Assembly (NCBI RefSeq): GCF_030272615.1
Contig: NC_081414.1
Span: 3,163,501-3,227,500 of the forward strand
Length of the DNA: 64,000 nt
Direction of reading: 5' to 3'
Origin: Cryptomeria japonica
Lineage: Eukaryota; Streptophyta; Pinopsida; Cupressales; Cupressaceae
The position numbers and the translations under genes were made by a program. Shown here piece by piece: positions 46,609 through 59,925 of the stretch. Each line of letters begins with the position of its first letter. Position 1 is the stretch's first letter. Below the pieces are notes generated by a model. It was not told where the DNA came from. It ran no database searches and saw nothing but the letters and a program-made list of their open reading frames with translations.

Positions 46609-49600
46609 TGGTAAATTGTCAAAATCTACTCTTCCATTTGATGGCCAATCACAGTTTGGCCGATTTTCTTCGATGAGTAATAGAGCCTCATTTGGAATTT
46701 CACAATATTGCAAGATTCTCTCCACAAAAATTATTGTGTTTTCCACATTGCATAGGTTGTATATCACCACAAATTGCAATGCTGTCAGATTCAATCCATA
46801 TGTTACAGCTAGCCCTGCAACACCTGCAAACCCCTGATGAAAATTTATCTTCATATTCAAGCAACCAGTTTTCTTTTCTCGCACATTGAAAATATTTGTA
46901 TTCGGTAATAACGCTTACTTGGATCTACAGCGCCCTGGGGAAATGTCAATAGACAAACCAAACAAGAAGAAAATATGAAGTTTGATAGCAAGTTCATTCG
47001 AAGGCCAAGCCATTCCTGAGATGCAGAGCTGTGGAAACGGACTCGTGAATAATCGTCAAGTAAAGTGAGATTGGCATTTATGAAGTGACTTTCTCGATCA
47101 AATGCTCTTATAATGGATGCCCCAGAGATAGATTCTGCAAAATGGTTTATAATTGGAGCGTTTTGAACACCTATCAGACGGACCAACTCTCTTGCTGTCA
47201 CTATATAGTATCTCTGCATGCATACCAATAAATAACAGTCCAATAGATGCTCAACTAAATCCGTGCTATCTGATTTAATATGCAATAACTTTGGAAGAGA
47301 AGACATAATCAAATATATTTTGGTTTGGTTCTTGCATCCTATTGAAGATTCGAAAATAGGTATCAAGCAACTTTTGATGCTATTGATCTATTGCAAATCT
47401 TTGTAAATAGTAAGACACAAGATCTATTTGGCGGCTTCTCTCAGCCATATAATAGTTGGGTCTCTTTGTTGAGTTTTTATGGAACAATTAAGATTCGTAT
47501 TTACTATTTTTCTATTTGTGGCTGACCACTGAGCTATTAGTTCTTTTAGGAGCAGTTCTTTTGGTCCATCCAACATTCCCAAATCAATCTATGGAATGTT
47601 TGGAGCTCACAACCTAGCCTGATATCTTGTTAAGCCTTTCATGAAATAGGTAGGACTTAGAACCTTCTATTTACTGTTGAAGACTCATTCCCAAGTCAAT
47701 CTATGGAATGTTTGGAGCTCACCACCTAACTTGATATCATGTTAAGCCTTTCATGGACTAGGTAGGACTTGAACCTTCTATTTGCTTCTATTTCCTGTTG
47801 AAGTACTCACTACTAGTCTCTTTATGATCGGTTCAGATCTTTTGATCAAAATGTGTCTTTCTTTCCAACACTATTCCCCTCTCCAACACGAAGGAGTTTA
47901 ACATGGAAGGGATTTTTGCTATTTGAGCATTTGTGGGATAATGATAAAAAATAATTGGTAACTCCACTAAATTTTGAATCATTGGTAACAACACTAAATT
48001 TTGAATCACAAACAAATGAATAAATATTAGAAACTGATAAATTCGTTTACCAACTACAACTTTGGAAGGCGATTCCATGGGTCTATATTTATCAGGTTGC
48101 AAATGGAAGGATCCATTTTGAAAAATTGAAGCAAGTGATGGAAAATCATTCTATTACCATACTTAAGGGGTTTATCAGAGTGAGAGGCAAACCTTGTATT
48201 TCCTATATTTAATAGAAAATAAGCTAACGATCTTGAGGAACGACAAATTCTTAGGTTTAACTAGTAAGTCTAGTATACAGGACTGCCTTCAAGAAAAAAA
48301 TAGTGAGTGTTCGCTACTCCAATCCTCTCACAATTCAAGATGAGATTGTCTAAGGTAAGTTTCACTTTTCCTGTTTTGTTAAATCAGGAAGAAGACACTG
48401 TTATACAATCATACATGCTTGGGCAATGTAAAATGGATGAATCTTCAAGGTAGTAGAACCAGAAGGATCTGACATTTTTCAAGGCCCCTTCCCACTTCGA
48501 GGGGACTATTGGACGATCAGAAATTGTGGGAAAGTTCGAAGGGACAATTGTTTGCTTATTTGCAATCTCCTTTCCATGAGAAAGGAGATTAAAATCAACA
48601 TTTCAAGGATATTAATTTATTTCTTAGTCTAGATAATAGATTTTAAAATGTATAGGGAAACATGTTATAACTAAATTGGATGCATTTGGAAAGAAGGTTG
48701 ATTTTTTCGCCCATGGGTGCAAAAGATCATTCTATGATGTATTATAAGTTGCATTGTTTCAAATAAAAGGAAAATATATCATTCCACAATCAGATAAACC
48801 TTGTGAAATTAAATTTTTTCTCTTTCACCATATAACGATGTATTTAACACTTGAGGGTAAGGTTTCTAATGTCGATCAGAAAAATCCTTGCTAGAGGAAA
48901 AGTGGACAATATGTAAGAGAAACATACCTGGTACCATGCAATAATCGCCAAGACTAGTATGGATATGGCAAACACCTTCCATGAAACTTGAGAGATTACA
49001 GTAACTATCCCCAGTAAATCTATCACAGAGAAAGCTGATCCCCATGTTGAAAGGACGTCTACTGTCCACTACGGTTTGATCTGTGGATACCTGCCAATTC
49101 CAATTATGTGCTTTGAATTAGCACAAATCAATGCATTTACACTTCTGTGTTTGACACCGTAGCATTTTATATTCCCTAAAACTACAGCCTCTTTACGACA
49201 ATATTCTCAATCGAATGAACAATACCAACAACAGATAGGGGGCGCATAGAATGAAAGAGCAAGGATTTTTGTCAAAACAAGTATATCTATATTACTAAAC
49301 AACAAAACACGAATTGTTAAAAGGACTACTGAAGTAACTGAACTGACCCGATTTAATATGCGACCGGTAGGAGTTGCATCAAAGAAGGCCATTGATGCAT
49401 GGAAAATACAACTAAGAATTCTCACAAAATACATTTATGCTGTTTGAAGAGCAGCTTTTGACAGAACTATAGAGCGCAACAATGCACAAAAAACACTGCC
49501 CACTGCCAGAGAAATATACACTAAAATGAGAAGAGAATTGTCAATGATTTGTTTGTCATCAATGCTTGTGGGAGATTCCGATGCCATCAAATAGTTACTA

Positions 49601-50050
49601 CAGATTTCCAATATTTGGAGAAACACGTGAGCCAACAATATCACAATGATTAGGAGGCCCTTGTATACTGCAGTTAGATAGGAACAGTAAATCTGAAAAC
49701 CAACTCTTTCTTGTTGCTTCTCTTCTTCCTGCACAATCTGTTCTTTCTTAAGCCTGGGATCGTCTGCACCATTTTCACTACCATTCTTTTTCATATTTTG
49801 TACTGAGTTCTGGATGTTCAGAGTACTGGCTGGCTTGCAAGAGATTTCAGGTGCTATCTGTCCCTTATTCATATGTTGAATCAGTTGCTCCTGACACCTG
49901 TTCACTACTTTTAAAACTGGATTCATTTTTTAATGCATTAACAGCCTCCAAATCTTGATCGTGTGAACCAACCATTCTTATAAAATCCATGCCTTCTTGG
50001 AGAAGATTGTTGTATTGACCAGCCTGAGTACCCATGCCATCTCACATTAC
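46609..50050 (-). pseudogene. ABCC relic: linker and TMD2 exons
   Basis: The exon starting at 50050 reads V-M-stop-D-G where the family has V-M-x-x-G, then an acidic linker and V-Q-E-E-E-K-Q-Q-E-R-V-G-F near 49710, TM helices, and F-F-D-A-T-P-T-G-R-I-L-N-R before the donor at 49348. A TAA interrupts it near 49436. The next exon (49090-48928) starts V-S-T-D-Q-T-V-V-D and shifts frame by one base near 49060 before D-L-L-G-I-V. Exons 47213-46919 and 46823-46609 encode R-E-L-V-R-L, A-F-D-R-E-S and G-L-A-V-T-Y-G-L-N-L, V-E-R-I-L-Q-Y. The last exon leaves through GC instead of GT (CCA|GCAAAG). Confidence 0.84.
47575..47800. repeat. 112-bp tandem duplication in an ABCC intron
   Basis: ATTCCCAAATCAATCTATGG at 47575 recurs at 47687 with a few changes, and similarity continues for about 110 bp. 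It lies within the long intron between the exons ending at 48928 and starting at 47213. Confidence 0.85.
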
Positions 50051-50160
50051 CTGTTTGGGGATTTGAGGTAATTTATTAAGAATTTTTCCTACAAATATTT
50101 TTAAATGTAAGACAAAAGTACCAACAGGAATGCATTTCTATGTATGCAGATGAGGCTTAC

Positions 50161-51030
<870 letters not shown>

Positions 51031-51127
51031 TGCGTTTTACACCATTGATTTTGCAATAAACAGTTGCGATTGACTAACCTTTCGCTAACACGCTGTACGA
51101 AAGATCTATTTTAGAGCCGGAATAGCT

Positions 51128-52263
51128 TCAGCCACTGAATTCTACACATTCAATGTCAATCATTGCTCCACTTGGCCTCATTTCTGCACTTTCTACTGTA
51201 GTACAATGAAGCTTTTCCATCTCCAGAAAGTTGGCAATTCTGTCGAGAGATACTTTAGTCCTAGCTAGTACAGAAACTAAATCTGGAAGGAGCTGTATTG
51301 GACCTTGAAGGACTTTTAAAGTTGCTAATGTGGCAAGGACTTTGACAGTGGTTAAATTTACTCCCACGGATACACAAATGCAAAATGTCTCAGCAGAAAC
51401 AAGAATCGGTGTTACCCAGAAAACAAATGTAACAATAGCTCTAGCGTATAAATACTTCCACAGCCATCCACATTCATTTTTCCACATATCCAACAACCTC
51501 TGCATGTATTTAATTTCCCAAGCATAAAGTTTTAATATTTGAATAGTCCTTAATGCCTCCGAAGTGGTCCTCATCCTCTCATCCTTAGCTTCCATAATCC
51601 TGTATTGAAATTTCTTCTGCAATCCCGCAACAGATAGGTTTGCAAGTGCTAAGGCAGACCTGTAAACATTGTAAAATTTAGGGGATTAAGCATAGATTGG
51701 TCGGGGATTCTTCATCTTTAAACATGGTAAACTAATGTTTGAGTTTGAAGGAATGCAAAAATATGCAAAGCTCAATTTCGAAAGAAAAGTGAAAATTACA
51801 TAATTGAAAGAAAATAGCTCATAAAAAATCCCTCACCTGCAAGTGAAGCTATCCCCAGATTTCGGTACAAAATGAAGAGAGCAAGGAGAATCTGTATTGG
51901 CAACAACCAAATCTGATGCCAAAACCCAGCAAAGGACTCCGCAACAGTATAGACATCTGTTCTTGCATAATTGATAATTTCTCCACTAGTATGTCTTTGC
52001 CTGGCTGCATATGAAAGCTTTAGACCTTTCTTATATATGGCAGCTGTCAGGGCTGCTCTGACCCGTAAGCTAAGCCTATGGGTTCCAAAGAGCCAATATG
52101 GGTTTGTAAATGATTCTATCACCTTAGTCTCAATGAAAGATGCAGGGCGAAAAACACCCCTACCCTCAAACTTCACATACAAATCATCTGCAAACACTGT
52201 TAACAAAGCAGACTCTCTGCTAATAACAAAATCAGAATGTAACATAAGCAAAAATACATCCAT
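51128..52263 (-). pseudogene. ABCC relic: TMD1 exons
   Basis: The first recognisable exon encodes L-R-V-R-A-A-L-T-A-A-I-Y-K-K-G-L near 52070 and H-T-S-G-E-I-I-N-Y near 51985, strong ABCC hallmarks, ending at the donor GCAG|GTGAGG (51837). The next starts after TTTACAG at 51659 and carries K-D-E-R-M-R-T-T-S-E near 51580, L-K-L-Y-A-W-E and T-K-V-S-L-D-R-I near 51240. It would form the first six-helix bundle. The 5' border is unclear; A-D-D-L-Y-V-K-F-E-G upstream of 52150 is not typical. The end at 51128 runs into a stop just after E-F-S, where E-F-S-W-D is expected. Confidence 0.82.
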
Positions 52264-53189
52264 TTATTCAAAATGAAACCTCTGAATAATCACATTACAA
52301 GAATGACCTTCATGGCCTCACACATCTCAATCTCTTCTGTCTTATTATTTTCTCATCCTTTATTCTCTCTTTTTTTATCCTGCCCTCTTGACTTTGTATG
52401 CTTCCCTTCCCTTACTAGCAGCTCCCAATTCTCCTTATGCAGTCCCACCACACTTCCGCGTACTGACTCCCTCTCCGTATCTCATTTGATCGATCCCTTC
52501 CTTCCTTAAGAGGGCCCCCTTCCTTAGTACAAAACCTTTCCAAATTTCAGTTTCAAAAGCAAATTAAAAACTGCCTTCAGTAGGCGTTACTTGTTTCTAA
52601 AATTAGTTGTCATCCACACTCCAAATTTGACACCTCACTCTCTGAATTCCCCTTCTCACCTTATCTTGCTGCTGTTCTATTTATTTCATTTATTATTATA
52701 TTTCACCAGCTGTTACGTAGGAGCATGGCAGCCCCACTCTTCCATGCCTTCCTCTTTTATCTCTCTTCCATGCCTTCCTCTTTTATCTCTTTGCCACCTT
52801 GCCCATTTCTTCTGTTTTCTTTTACGAGACTTAAAAATCATTAAAAATCATTTAGAGAAAATGATTTCCAATTTTTTTTAATTTTTCCTTAAATGTGTGC
52901 AGCAAATTGGTATTTTTTTTATATATATATCCAAAAAAAGCATTGAATACAAGTATTACAAAAATGTGGCATATGCCATGTCTAAATCGATATACAATAA
53001 AAATGTAGAATATATCTACATGTATTGGTCATTCTATAACCACAACTAACACTATATGATCGTAAACTTGTGGTGGATCATCAAAATCGAGCCAAGTTAG
53101 AATTCTTTTGTAGAAAATAGTTCACAATTAACAACATAACTATGCATTTAACTATAATTCCTTTGCAATTGAAATGTAGATTACCTCAT
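52264..53189. other. No gene seen
   Basis: Pyrimidine-rich on the + strand (52320-52820). The TMD0 region of the ABCC gene should lie on the minus strand here or beyond, but no matching exon was found. A short direct repeat of TCCATGCCTTCCTCTTTTAT occurs near 52740 and 52768. Confidence 0.55.
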
Positions 53190-55610
53190 TGGTTGATCTC
53201 GGAGCTAATGTCTTCGCTCTCCTCTCCTTGTCACTCTTAAGAGTTTTCTTGAAGACAACTTAAAAGGATCCACGTTATGGCCAAACCACGGAGGGGTCTA
53301 TTGTAGATTAAATGTACAATTAATACAATGTACTAACATAAATACATCAAAAACACTTAAAAGTTATAATATAGAGAACAATGACTTACTCGTGCCTGAG
53401 ATGCTTCTCCAATGGACTGAGGACAACTCGCCATCGATGGAGAAACTGTCGCTATTACCTATACAAAAAATGATCAAAGATTAAATACAATTAATATAAC
53501 GATAAGTATTGTAGGTTAAAAATAATTAATGTAATATATCAAACAAAAGTGTACTGGATCCTGAGATGCTTCTCCAGTGCACGGAGGAGGGCTCGCCATT
53601 GATGAAGTAGCTATGGATATTTCCTGTATGAAAAAATTATAAGATTATAATTTATCACAAGTTCACATGTCCACACGCATATAATCATGATATCAATAAA
53701 ATAAAGTAGAGATACATACCTCCACCCTCTCTTGATCCATGGGCGAATCAGGTGCATTCAACAAATCCACATAGCTCAATGGTCGTTGTACATGTAAAAT
53801 AGACAAAAAACAATAATCAATCTACAAATCCCAACTAAGACTTAATTTCAATATTTTCAAACAATTGTACAACTAAAAATGTGTTCAATTACCTTCTTCC
53901 CACGTTTTAGCGTCTTCGAGGAATTCTTTTTCTTAGGACGAGGCCTAGACGCGGAGGGGGTACCGTAAAAAAATAAAATTAAAATGAAATATTAGTATAG
54001 ATAATATATTAAACATAATTTAAAAAATCTAAAATGAAATGACTTGCATATTCCATCAAAACAATACATAAAAAAAGTTGTACAAAATATGATATTGTAT
54101 AGCTTTGTAGGTCAAAATCGATCACTGAGAGCGTGATGTCATCAATTTGGGACATTTGGTCCCCTGTCAACACCTACAAACCAAAAATTGGACCAAGCAT
54201 TAAAGATAGTTAGTATATCTTGTAATTTTTTTAAATTCAAAGTGTGCTATTCTTTTTTAACATGTTACAAAACTTATACCTCAAGCATCGAAGTTGCAGC
54301 TGTAGTAACTACGAGAGGAGTATGGGATACCGCTACTGCATCCTGAAACGCATATTATTTATCTCAATTTAAATCAATGTATAAATAAAAATTCATTTAT
54401 GTAATTACAAATTTAAAGTGATAGATAAATAAAATCCTATGAATTCAAATCAACACACCTGTGTCTGTCCCTGATGGGCAAACACCATGTCCATCAACTC
54501 CTCTGTCAACGCCAAATCTTCAGTTGTGCGGGTCTGACATCTACTCCCACAAATCGTGCACGAATGAGATGTGGATCCATCTGCAGCGTCTGCGTCATCC
54601 ATCCCTGAGCATATCCTGAGCAACTGACACACATATGTTGAATGGGCTCTCTATCGCCACCTGGAGCAACTAATGGCTCATCATCCAGTACAAGCGGGTG
54701 TGCTAACGACGTCCCATGCTGGATGATGGCACCAGTCAATGTTGTGGCCGCCTGAAGAGTCTGTAGCTCCATCGACTCTTTCATCTCTACTAGGACAACC
54801 TGATGCACCTTGGGTTTGGGTACTAGGGGCGATGACTCTCCGGGGCTACTAGCCTATGAGCTCCAGGTCTATCTTGGGCAGAGCCGCCACCTCTACCATA
54901 GAACTCTCTCATGTCAAAATAGTTTGTCCGCACATTGAGGACAAACTCACAGTATACTTTTCTCAAAAAATACAATGGCACTTCATAATTATTACAAGGT
55001 GGATCATCAAAGACTATCCACCACCTCTGCCAAAAAAGATTTTTCATCTGCACATTGGTACACCAATGTATGGGAAACCTCTTTGCATTAAGAAGTAACG
55101 ACTCACCAATTTTAGGATCAACAAAAAGGGCACATAATTGTCGTTTACTAATATTTTTGTTTTTCACTCACTCGTATGATAACCCATCAACATAGTATTG
55201 ACGACACATATCCCTAAAGTTTCCCCATTTTGTAATTTGTGTGGAAACGATTGTGGCACCACTAGCTAATGTTTCTAGGCTAGTGGCGAGGGATTTATGA
55301 TGCTCAAGCTCAAATGTTTTCAATTTATTAATCAGTTTATTTATTTTAGATGTGTTTTGCCCTAACTGATTAATCAATTACTCATGTGTTTCGGGTGTGC
55401 GGTCAAAAGGAGGAACTGGAGGTGTATCTTGTGGGTTATCTTCAGGGTTTTCAGGAGGTGCATTTTGTTGTTCTTGTTGTGGATTATCAAAATCCGTTTT
55501 TTGAAATAAAAAATAAAAAAACCTAATCAAAATTAACAAAATTAAATTCTAAACGTAAAACAAATTGAATAAACAGGAAAGAAAGACAAAAATTAAGAAA
55601 AACTAACCTT
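53190..55610 (-). pseudogene. Multi-exon gene of unknown function with duplicated small exons
   Basis: The long 5' exon (about 55500-54450) encodes a Gln/Pro-rich start, a helical L-I-N-K-L-K segment near 55320, D-M-C-R-Q-Y-Y-V near 55200, an aromatic block (R-W-W-I-V-F-D-D-P-P near 55010) and a C-T-I-C-G-S-R-C motif near 54545. Stops at 55379 and 55168 and frame changes near 54855 and 54620 break it. Small exons with consensus borders follow: 54343-54281 (ends S-M-L-E|GTATAAG), 54171-about 54100, 53965-53892 (P-R-P-K-K-K-N-S-S-K, NLS-like), 53790-53721, 53628-53558, 53459-53390 and about 53290-53187. I do not recognise the family. A transposon-borne gene is possible given the CpG motif cluster upstream. 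Confidence 0.45.
53389..53628 (-). repeat. Tandemly duplicated exon pair
   Basis: Two successive small exons of the gene above share M-A-S-x-P and G-E-A-S-Q. At the DNA level CTGAGATGCTTCTCCA recurs at 53397 and 53571, and CTCGCCAT follows in each. The copies are about 170 bp apart and include flanking intron. Confidence 0.7.
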
Positions 55611-56257
55611 GATCCACAGCGTTTGGAGGAGAAATGAAGCAGCCCGTTCACGGTTTCATGGAGGAAATGGAAGAAAAAACGTCGTAGTCACGGGAAAATA
55701 AGACCCAGATTTTTTTTTTTTTAACTTTTTTTGATAGGTACGGCGTACGCGGTTCTTTAGGGCTTATGAGTGCTACGCACTCACTTTCTTAAAAGCAACG
55801 CGTACGCGCTACCTTTTTTAAGCTCGGGAACAATGGACCTAAGCACGTACGGTGTGATTTCAAATTTTATAACCGCATACGCGCTGCTTGTTTTTTCATG
55901 TTTTTTTTGGGTGGTGTCCACTTTTCTGACCACCATCTTTGTGCACATACCTGGTAGGTATAGGAAATAATAAAATATGAAGGGGCTAGGTAGAATAATT
56001 AAGAGATAAATGACTTGTGTCACAAAGGGAAAAAGATAATGAATTAATTAAATATATAAAGAATTTTTTAATTAATAGAATAAGTGGGTCCAATTAAATA
56101 AATAAAATATTTATTTAAAGGAAAGGATAATTTAAATTAATAAAAATATTTATTTAAATAGGAAAATGCTAGAAAATAAATAAAAATCTATTTAATTAAT
56201 AGAAGGATTAGGATAATATAATTAATTAAATAAAACTATTTATTTAATTAAGACACA
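55611..56257. other. CpG-rich short-motif cluster, then AT-rich DNA
   Basis: 55738-55890 holds five related CpG-rich words: GTACGGCGTACGCGG, GCTACGCAC, ACGCGTACGCGCT, GCACGTACGG and CGCATACGCGCT, in an otherwise AT-rich, CpG-poor region. It lies just upstream of the minus-strand unknown gene, so it may be a promoter or the subterminal repeat region of a DNA transposon. 56040-56257 is rich in TTAATTAA words, with no gene. Confidence 0.5.
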
Positions 56258-56925
56258 TTGCCATTGAAGAGGAGATGGAAGCTCTACATAAGAACAAAAC
56301 ATGGGAGCTTTTGCAATTGCCTAAAGGGAGAAAACCTATTAGAAACAAGTGGGTCTTCAAATTGAAAAGAGATATAAATGATAATTTGGAGAGATATAAT
56401 GCTCAATTAGTGGCCAAGGGTTATGCATAAAAGTCTAGTATTGATTTTGATGAATTTTTTCACCTGTTGTATGGTTAATAACTGTTAGATTTATTTTAGT
56501 TCTTGTTGCTAGACTTGATTTGGAGTTGGAATAGTTAAATGTTAAAGTAACCTTCTTACATGATGATCTCTCCAAGGGGATTTATATGCAGTAACTAGAA
56601 GGTTTTGAGGAAGTAGACAAGGATAATCTTATATTTCGGTTAAAAAATATATTATATGGTTTGAAACAAGTCTAAGGTGTTGGTATAGAGATTTTGATTC
56701 CTTCAGTTGATCATTATGCCTATTTTTTAAGGTATGACAAAGACAATTTTATTATTCTACTTCAGTATGTCGATGATATGTTGGTGAAAGGTCACACCAT
56801 GTACAAAATCATCCATTTGAAAACTCAACTTGAGAAGGAGTTTAAAATAAAGGACTTAGGTAGTGCGAATCATATTATTGGAATGAGGATACAAAAACAT
56901 ACATAACAAGAAAATATTGTTGTCA
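56258..56925 (+). pseudogene. Copia reverse transcriptase relic
   Basis: The + strand encodes I-E-E-E-M-E-A-L, N-K-T-W-E-L, N-K-W-V-F-K-L-K, and further on Q-Y-V-D-D-M-L-V near 56765 and F-K-I-K-D-L-G near 56850, the RT N-terminal block and active site. Multiple stops and frameshifts break it, it ends before the RNase H region, and no LTR was found. It belongs to a lineage other than E1/E5, judging from Y-V-D-D-M. Confidence 0.82.
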
Positions 56926-57727
56926 TAAAAAACTAAAGTGGAGAAAGTTCTACAATGCTTCAATATGCAGAATGCACAGTGTTGCCCTTATTTTGATCTA
57001 GCCAAAGTTTGAACTTTGTATTAAATCCATTGTCTAGCCTATTGATAATGTGCAATTTTCAAGAGTTTTTCAAGATTGGTGATCACATCCAAGTCTTTAT
57101 TTTCGACTCTTCTTGTGAGTTGTTTAACTATTTCCCATTTTTTTTAACTATCAAAATCCTCATAAATATCCAAGTTCAATTGGCAAGTCCATGCTCATGA
57201 TGCCAAGTTAAATATTAGATGACGGATTGCAAACTACTCTATGCATCATTCTTATTGTGTTATGTGTTGATCATATGTATTGGCCAAAACACAAAAAGTA
57301 GTTAAACTTGAAAATATGACAAATATGGTCTAGAGTCCTTTAGGGAAACGTTTCTGATAATATTTCAAGTATTATGACCAGTTTTCGCATTAACCCACTA
57401 CATTTGAGAGATTTTGAAGTTCCAATTTTTACCTACTAGTTTCAAGAAAATATTAAATTGAAATTTTCATTGACTCAAAATGTGATTATTTTCTAGATTT
57501 TTCTTCTAACATATTTGTCATCCTGCCATAATTTTGTGGTAAATTGTTTTGCTAGTTAAATTTTATGTATGTTTCTTTTTTTGCAGCATCAAGAGTTGAT
57601 TAGGGAGTCACTAATGAGCATGTGGAAATAATATGAATTTTTTCAAAAAAAATTATTTTTCATTAAACGTAAGTTTTGTTATTTGTGCCAAGTTAAGAGT
57701 TGGGCTTTATAGAAACATTCCCTTCAT
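56926..57727. other. No gene seen
   Basis: AT-rich sequence with no recognisable motif on either strand. Confidence 0.5.
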
Positions 57728-57930
57728 TAATGCTACTATGCTCATTTGTGCACAACCACACAACTCTTCTTACCTTCACTAATGCTCATTTGCTCACTTG
57801 TACACAGCCACACAACTCCCCTCTTGCCTTTGCAAATGCTCATGTGCTCACTTGAACACAACCACACAACTCGCATTCACTTTAGTAATCCTCATGTCCT
57901 CACTTGTGCACAACCGCACAACTCTTCACA
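57728..57930 (+). repeat. 52-54-bp tandem repeat, four copies
   Basis: CACAACTC recurs at 57759, 57811, 57865 and 57917, each time preceded by CTCAnTTGnnCACAnCCnCA. The 67-codon frame across it only reflects the repeat. Confidence 0.88.
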
Positions 57931-59056
57931 ACCTCTTTTAATATTTTAAAAGGGGGAAACTCACAACTATGTGTTGGAAAGAATCATAACTGTTATGGAG
58001 TCTAGATACAAATGTGGAACAATGCACAACGTTTACAATAAGTGTTTTTAGGTCTTGCCTAGAATTATAAGCATCAAGTTGTACTTAACATGCTATTAAT
58101 GTTTACTTTTTTGACCAATCATGTTGGAATATTTTTCATGTGCAAAAACATATTTATTCTCTCTAGAGTTTAGATGCAAATTTTTTAACAAAACACATTT
58201 GAAAAATTATTTTTCTTTTACTTCATTGGCTGAAGACCTGATATGGGTGATTAATGTGTTACCATTTATAAAAAGATGCTAATGGTAGCTGAAATAAAGG
58301 TATTGCAGACTCCATTTACTTGAAATTAACTTTTTCTTAGCTTTTTATTCTCAAATCTTCTTTTACGAACATAATGAATGGAATGAAGGGTATTTTTGTG
58401 GTAAACTGTACTCAAGTGAAAGGCGGAAACTGAGAAGCTCGTGAGGTTTAAGAGTTAGCTGAAATTCAACTCAAGGTTTAAGTAGTAGCTTTCACAGACA
58501 TGTAAACCTTTTGCGTTAAATAAGTCTTTACCTGTTTTACAGTCATGGGAAGCAAATTTTTGTTTTGAAAGAAAATGATAGAGCAATGCTCTTATTATAT
58601 ATACAATTATGACAGTATTTTACAATGCAACACAGTTTTTGTATGAAAGCATCTTATAATTTTTATTTATTTTTTTAAAATCCACCAGATTTTTCAGAAT
58701 GGAATTTTTTTCAGATAAATCCAACAATATTTCATTATTTCCTGTGTTATTCCATCTTTCAAAATCAACAACGCAACCACGCAACCACCATTTATAAAAA
58801 AAATCCAACCATATTCCATCGTTGCAGCTTTCAAAAACAACAACAGAGCTGCATAACCACAATTACAGATTCCGTAGAAAAGATTTTTACCAAAACGCAG
58901 ATGACCACATTTCCATTTATGCTACTACCACACTTTGTGTTTAAATGCCTCTTTATCGTTTAAAATTCTTTTCAAAGAAATCTATAAGGTTTTCAGAATT
59001 CCATTCTTTAAAAAATCCCTTATCTTTTAAGAATGCCATAACTTTCACAATAAAAA
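57931..59056. other. No gene seen
   Basis: AT-rich DNA upstream of the G-patch pseudogene. It should include the 5' part of that element, but I find neither a 5' LTR nor a primer-binding site. A CAACGCAACCACGC word lies near 58768. Confidence 0.5.
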
Positions 59057-59925
59057 ATGAGGATCCAACAGGCATGGATCTGGGAAGGCTTTCCCCAGCG
59101 TTCAGATCATAAGGGTTTTCCCCAGAGGCGAGGCTTTATGCGCCCATGGCAGGCAAATGAACATCGTCATTGGTCAAACAGAGAAGCCAAAGGACAAAAT
59201 AGATTGAGTTTGAAATGGCAAAACTATGAGATGCCCTACATCCTCGGCTCTCAAGGCCTCAGACTTTTCAGAATGTCAAAATTTTTAGAAGAAGAAAGCA
59301 GTTTACAAAAAAAGAAAATACAAAAACTGAAACAAGAGAATGAATGTTGAGGTTAAAGTCATATGTATGTGATATTTTATGTGACACAAAAGATTTGTGT
59401 TCATCATTTGGTAAAGGTGATTTAGCTGAAATTGTTTGTGATAGAGATGAACTTGTTAATGAGACTAACAAAAGTTGTTCTCAAAATGTTGGTTTGAAGA
59501 TAATGAAGAAAATGGGCTATGAAGGTAAAAGTTTAGGAAAGTATGGGCATGGAATCAAAGATTCCATTGAGCCACTAATGAGGCCAAAATATAAAGGCCT
59601 TGGATAAACAAAAGGTGAAGGAAATAAAAAAAGATGTTGCAAGTGATATATGTTCAAACAAATCAGTTCAAAGAATGCAGTATATTCAATTTTCTCATTG
59701 TAATAGAGAAGGTCACATTAAAGACGTGTTGGGATTTGCATCCATGTAAAATATGTGGTTTAAGAAATCACTCTGAAAAAATGTGTTGAATGAAATAATG
59801 GAAGAATGAATTTATGACAGGTTGTATAAAAATGGATTGTGGATCGACCTATGGACCTAGTTGGGAAAGCTTACAAGTATGTTCAAAAGGTTGTATAAAT
59901 GTTCATCTGTGAAGACTAATAGAAG
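59057..59925 (+). pseudogene. LTR-element ORF with coiled coil, G-patch and zinc-knuckle motifs
   Basis: ATG at 59057 opens a frame ending in Q-K-L-K-Q-E-N-E. One missing A near 59343 shifts it; the next frame continues M-L-R-L-K-S-Y-V and contains a G-patch (G-L-K-I-M-K-K-M-G-Y, then G-K-S-L-G-K-Y-G-H-G-I and K-G-L-G, residues 50-87 of that frame). Beyond a TAA at 59605 come H-C-N-R-E-G-H-I-K-D and, after another 1-nt shift, C-W-D-L-H-P-C-K-I-C-G-L-R-N-H-S near 59740, a zinc-knuckle-like cluster. G-patches bind nucleic acid or helicases. The 3' LTR with its polypurine tract starts at 60261, so this is probably a gag-type ORF of a retroelement, not a host splicing gene. Confidence 0.6.

Noticed and set aside
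47214-48927. Further exon in the long ABCC intron
   Set aside because: The exons on both sides join in protein order (A-W-Y-Q to Y-Y-I-V-T-A-R-E-L) without a gap.
52273-52881. Two + strand frames opposite the ABCC relic 5' side
   Set aside because: Pyrimidine-rich, low complexity, no homology recognised.
57728-57930. Tandem repeat as a possible repeat protein or CRISPR
   Set aside because: No spacers, and the frame is short with stops in diverged copies.
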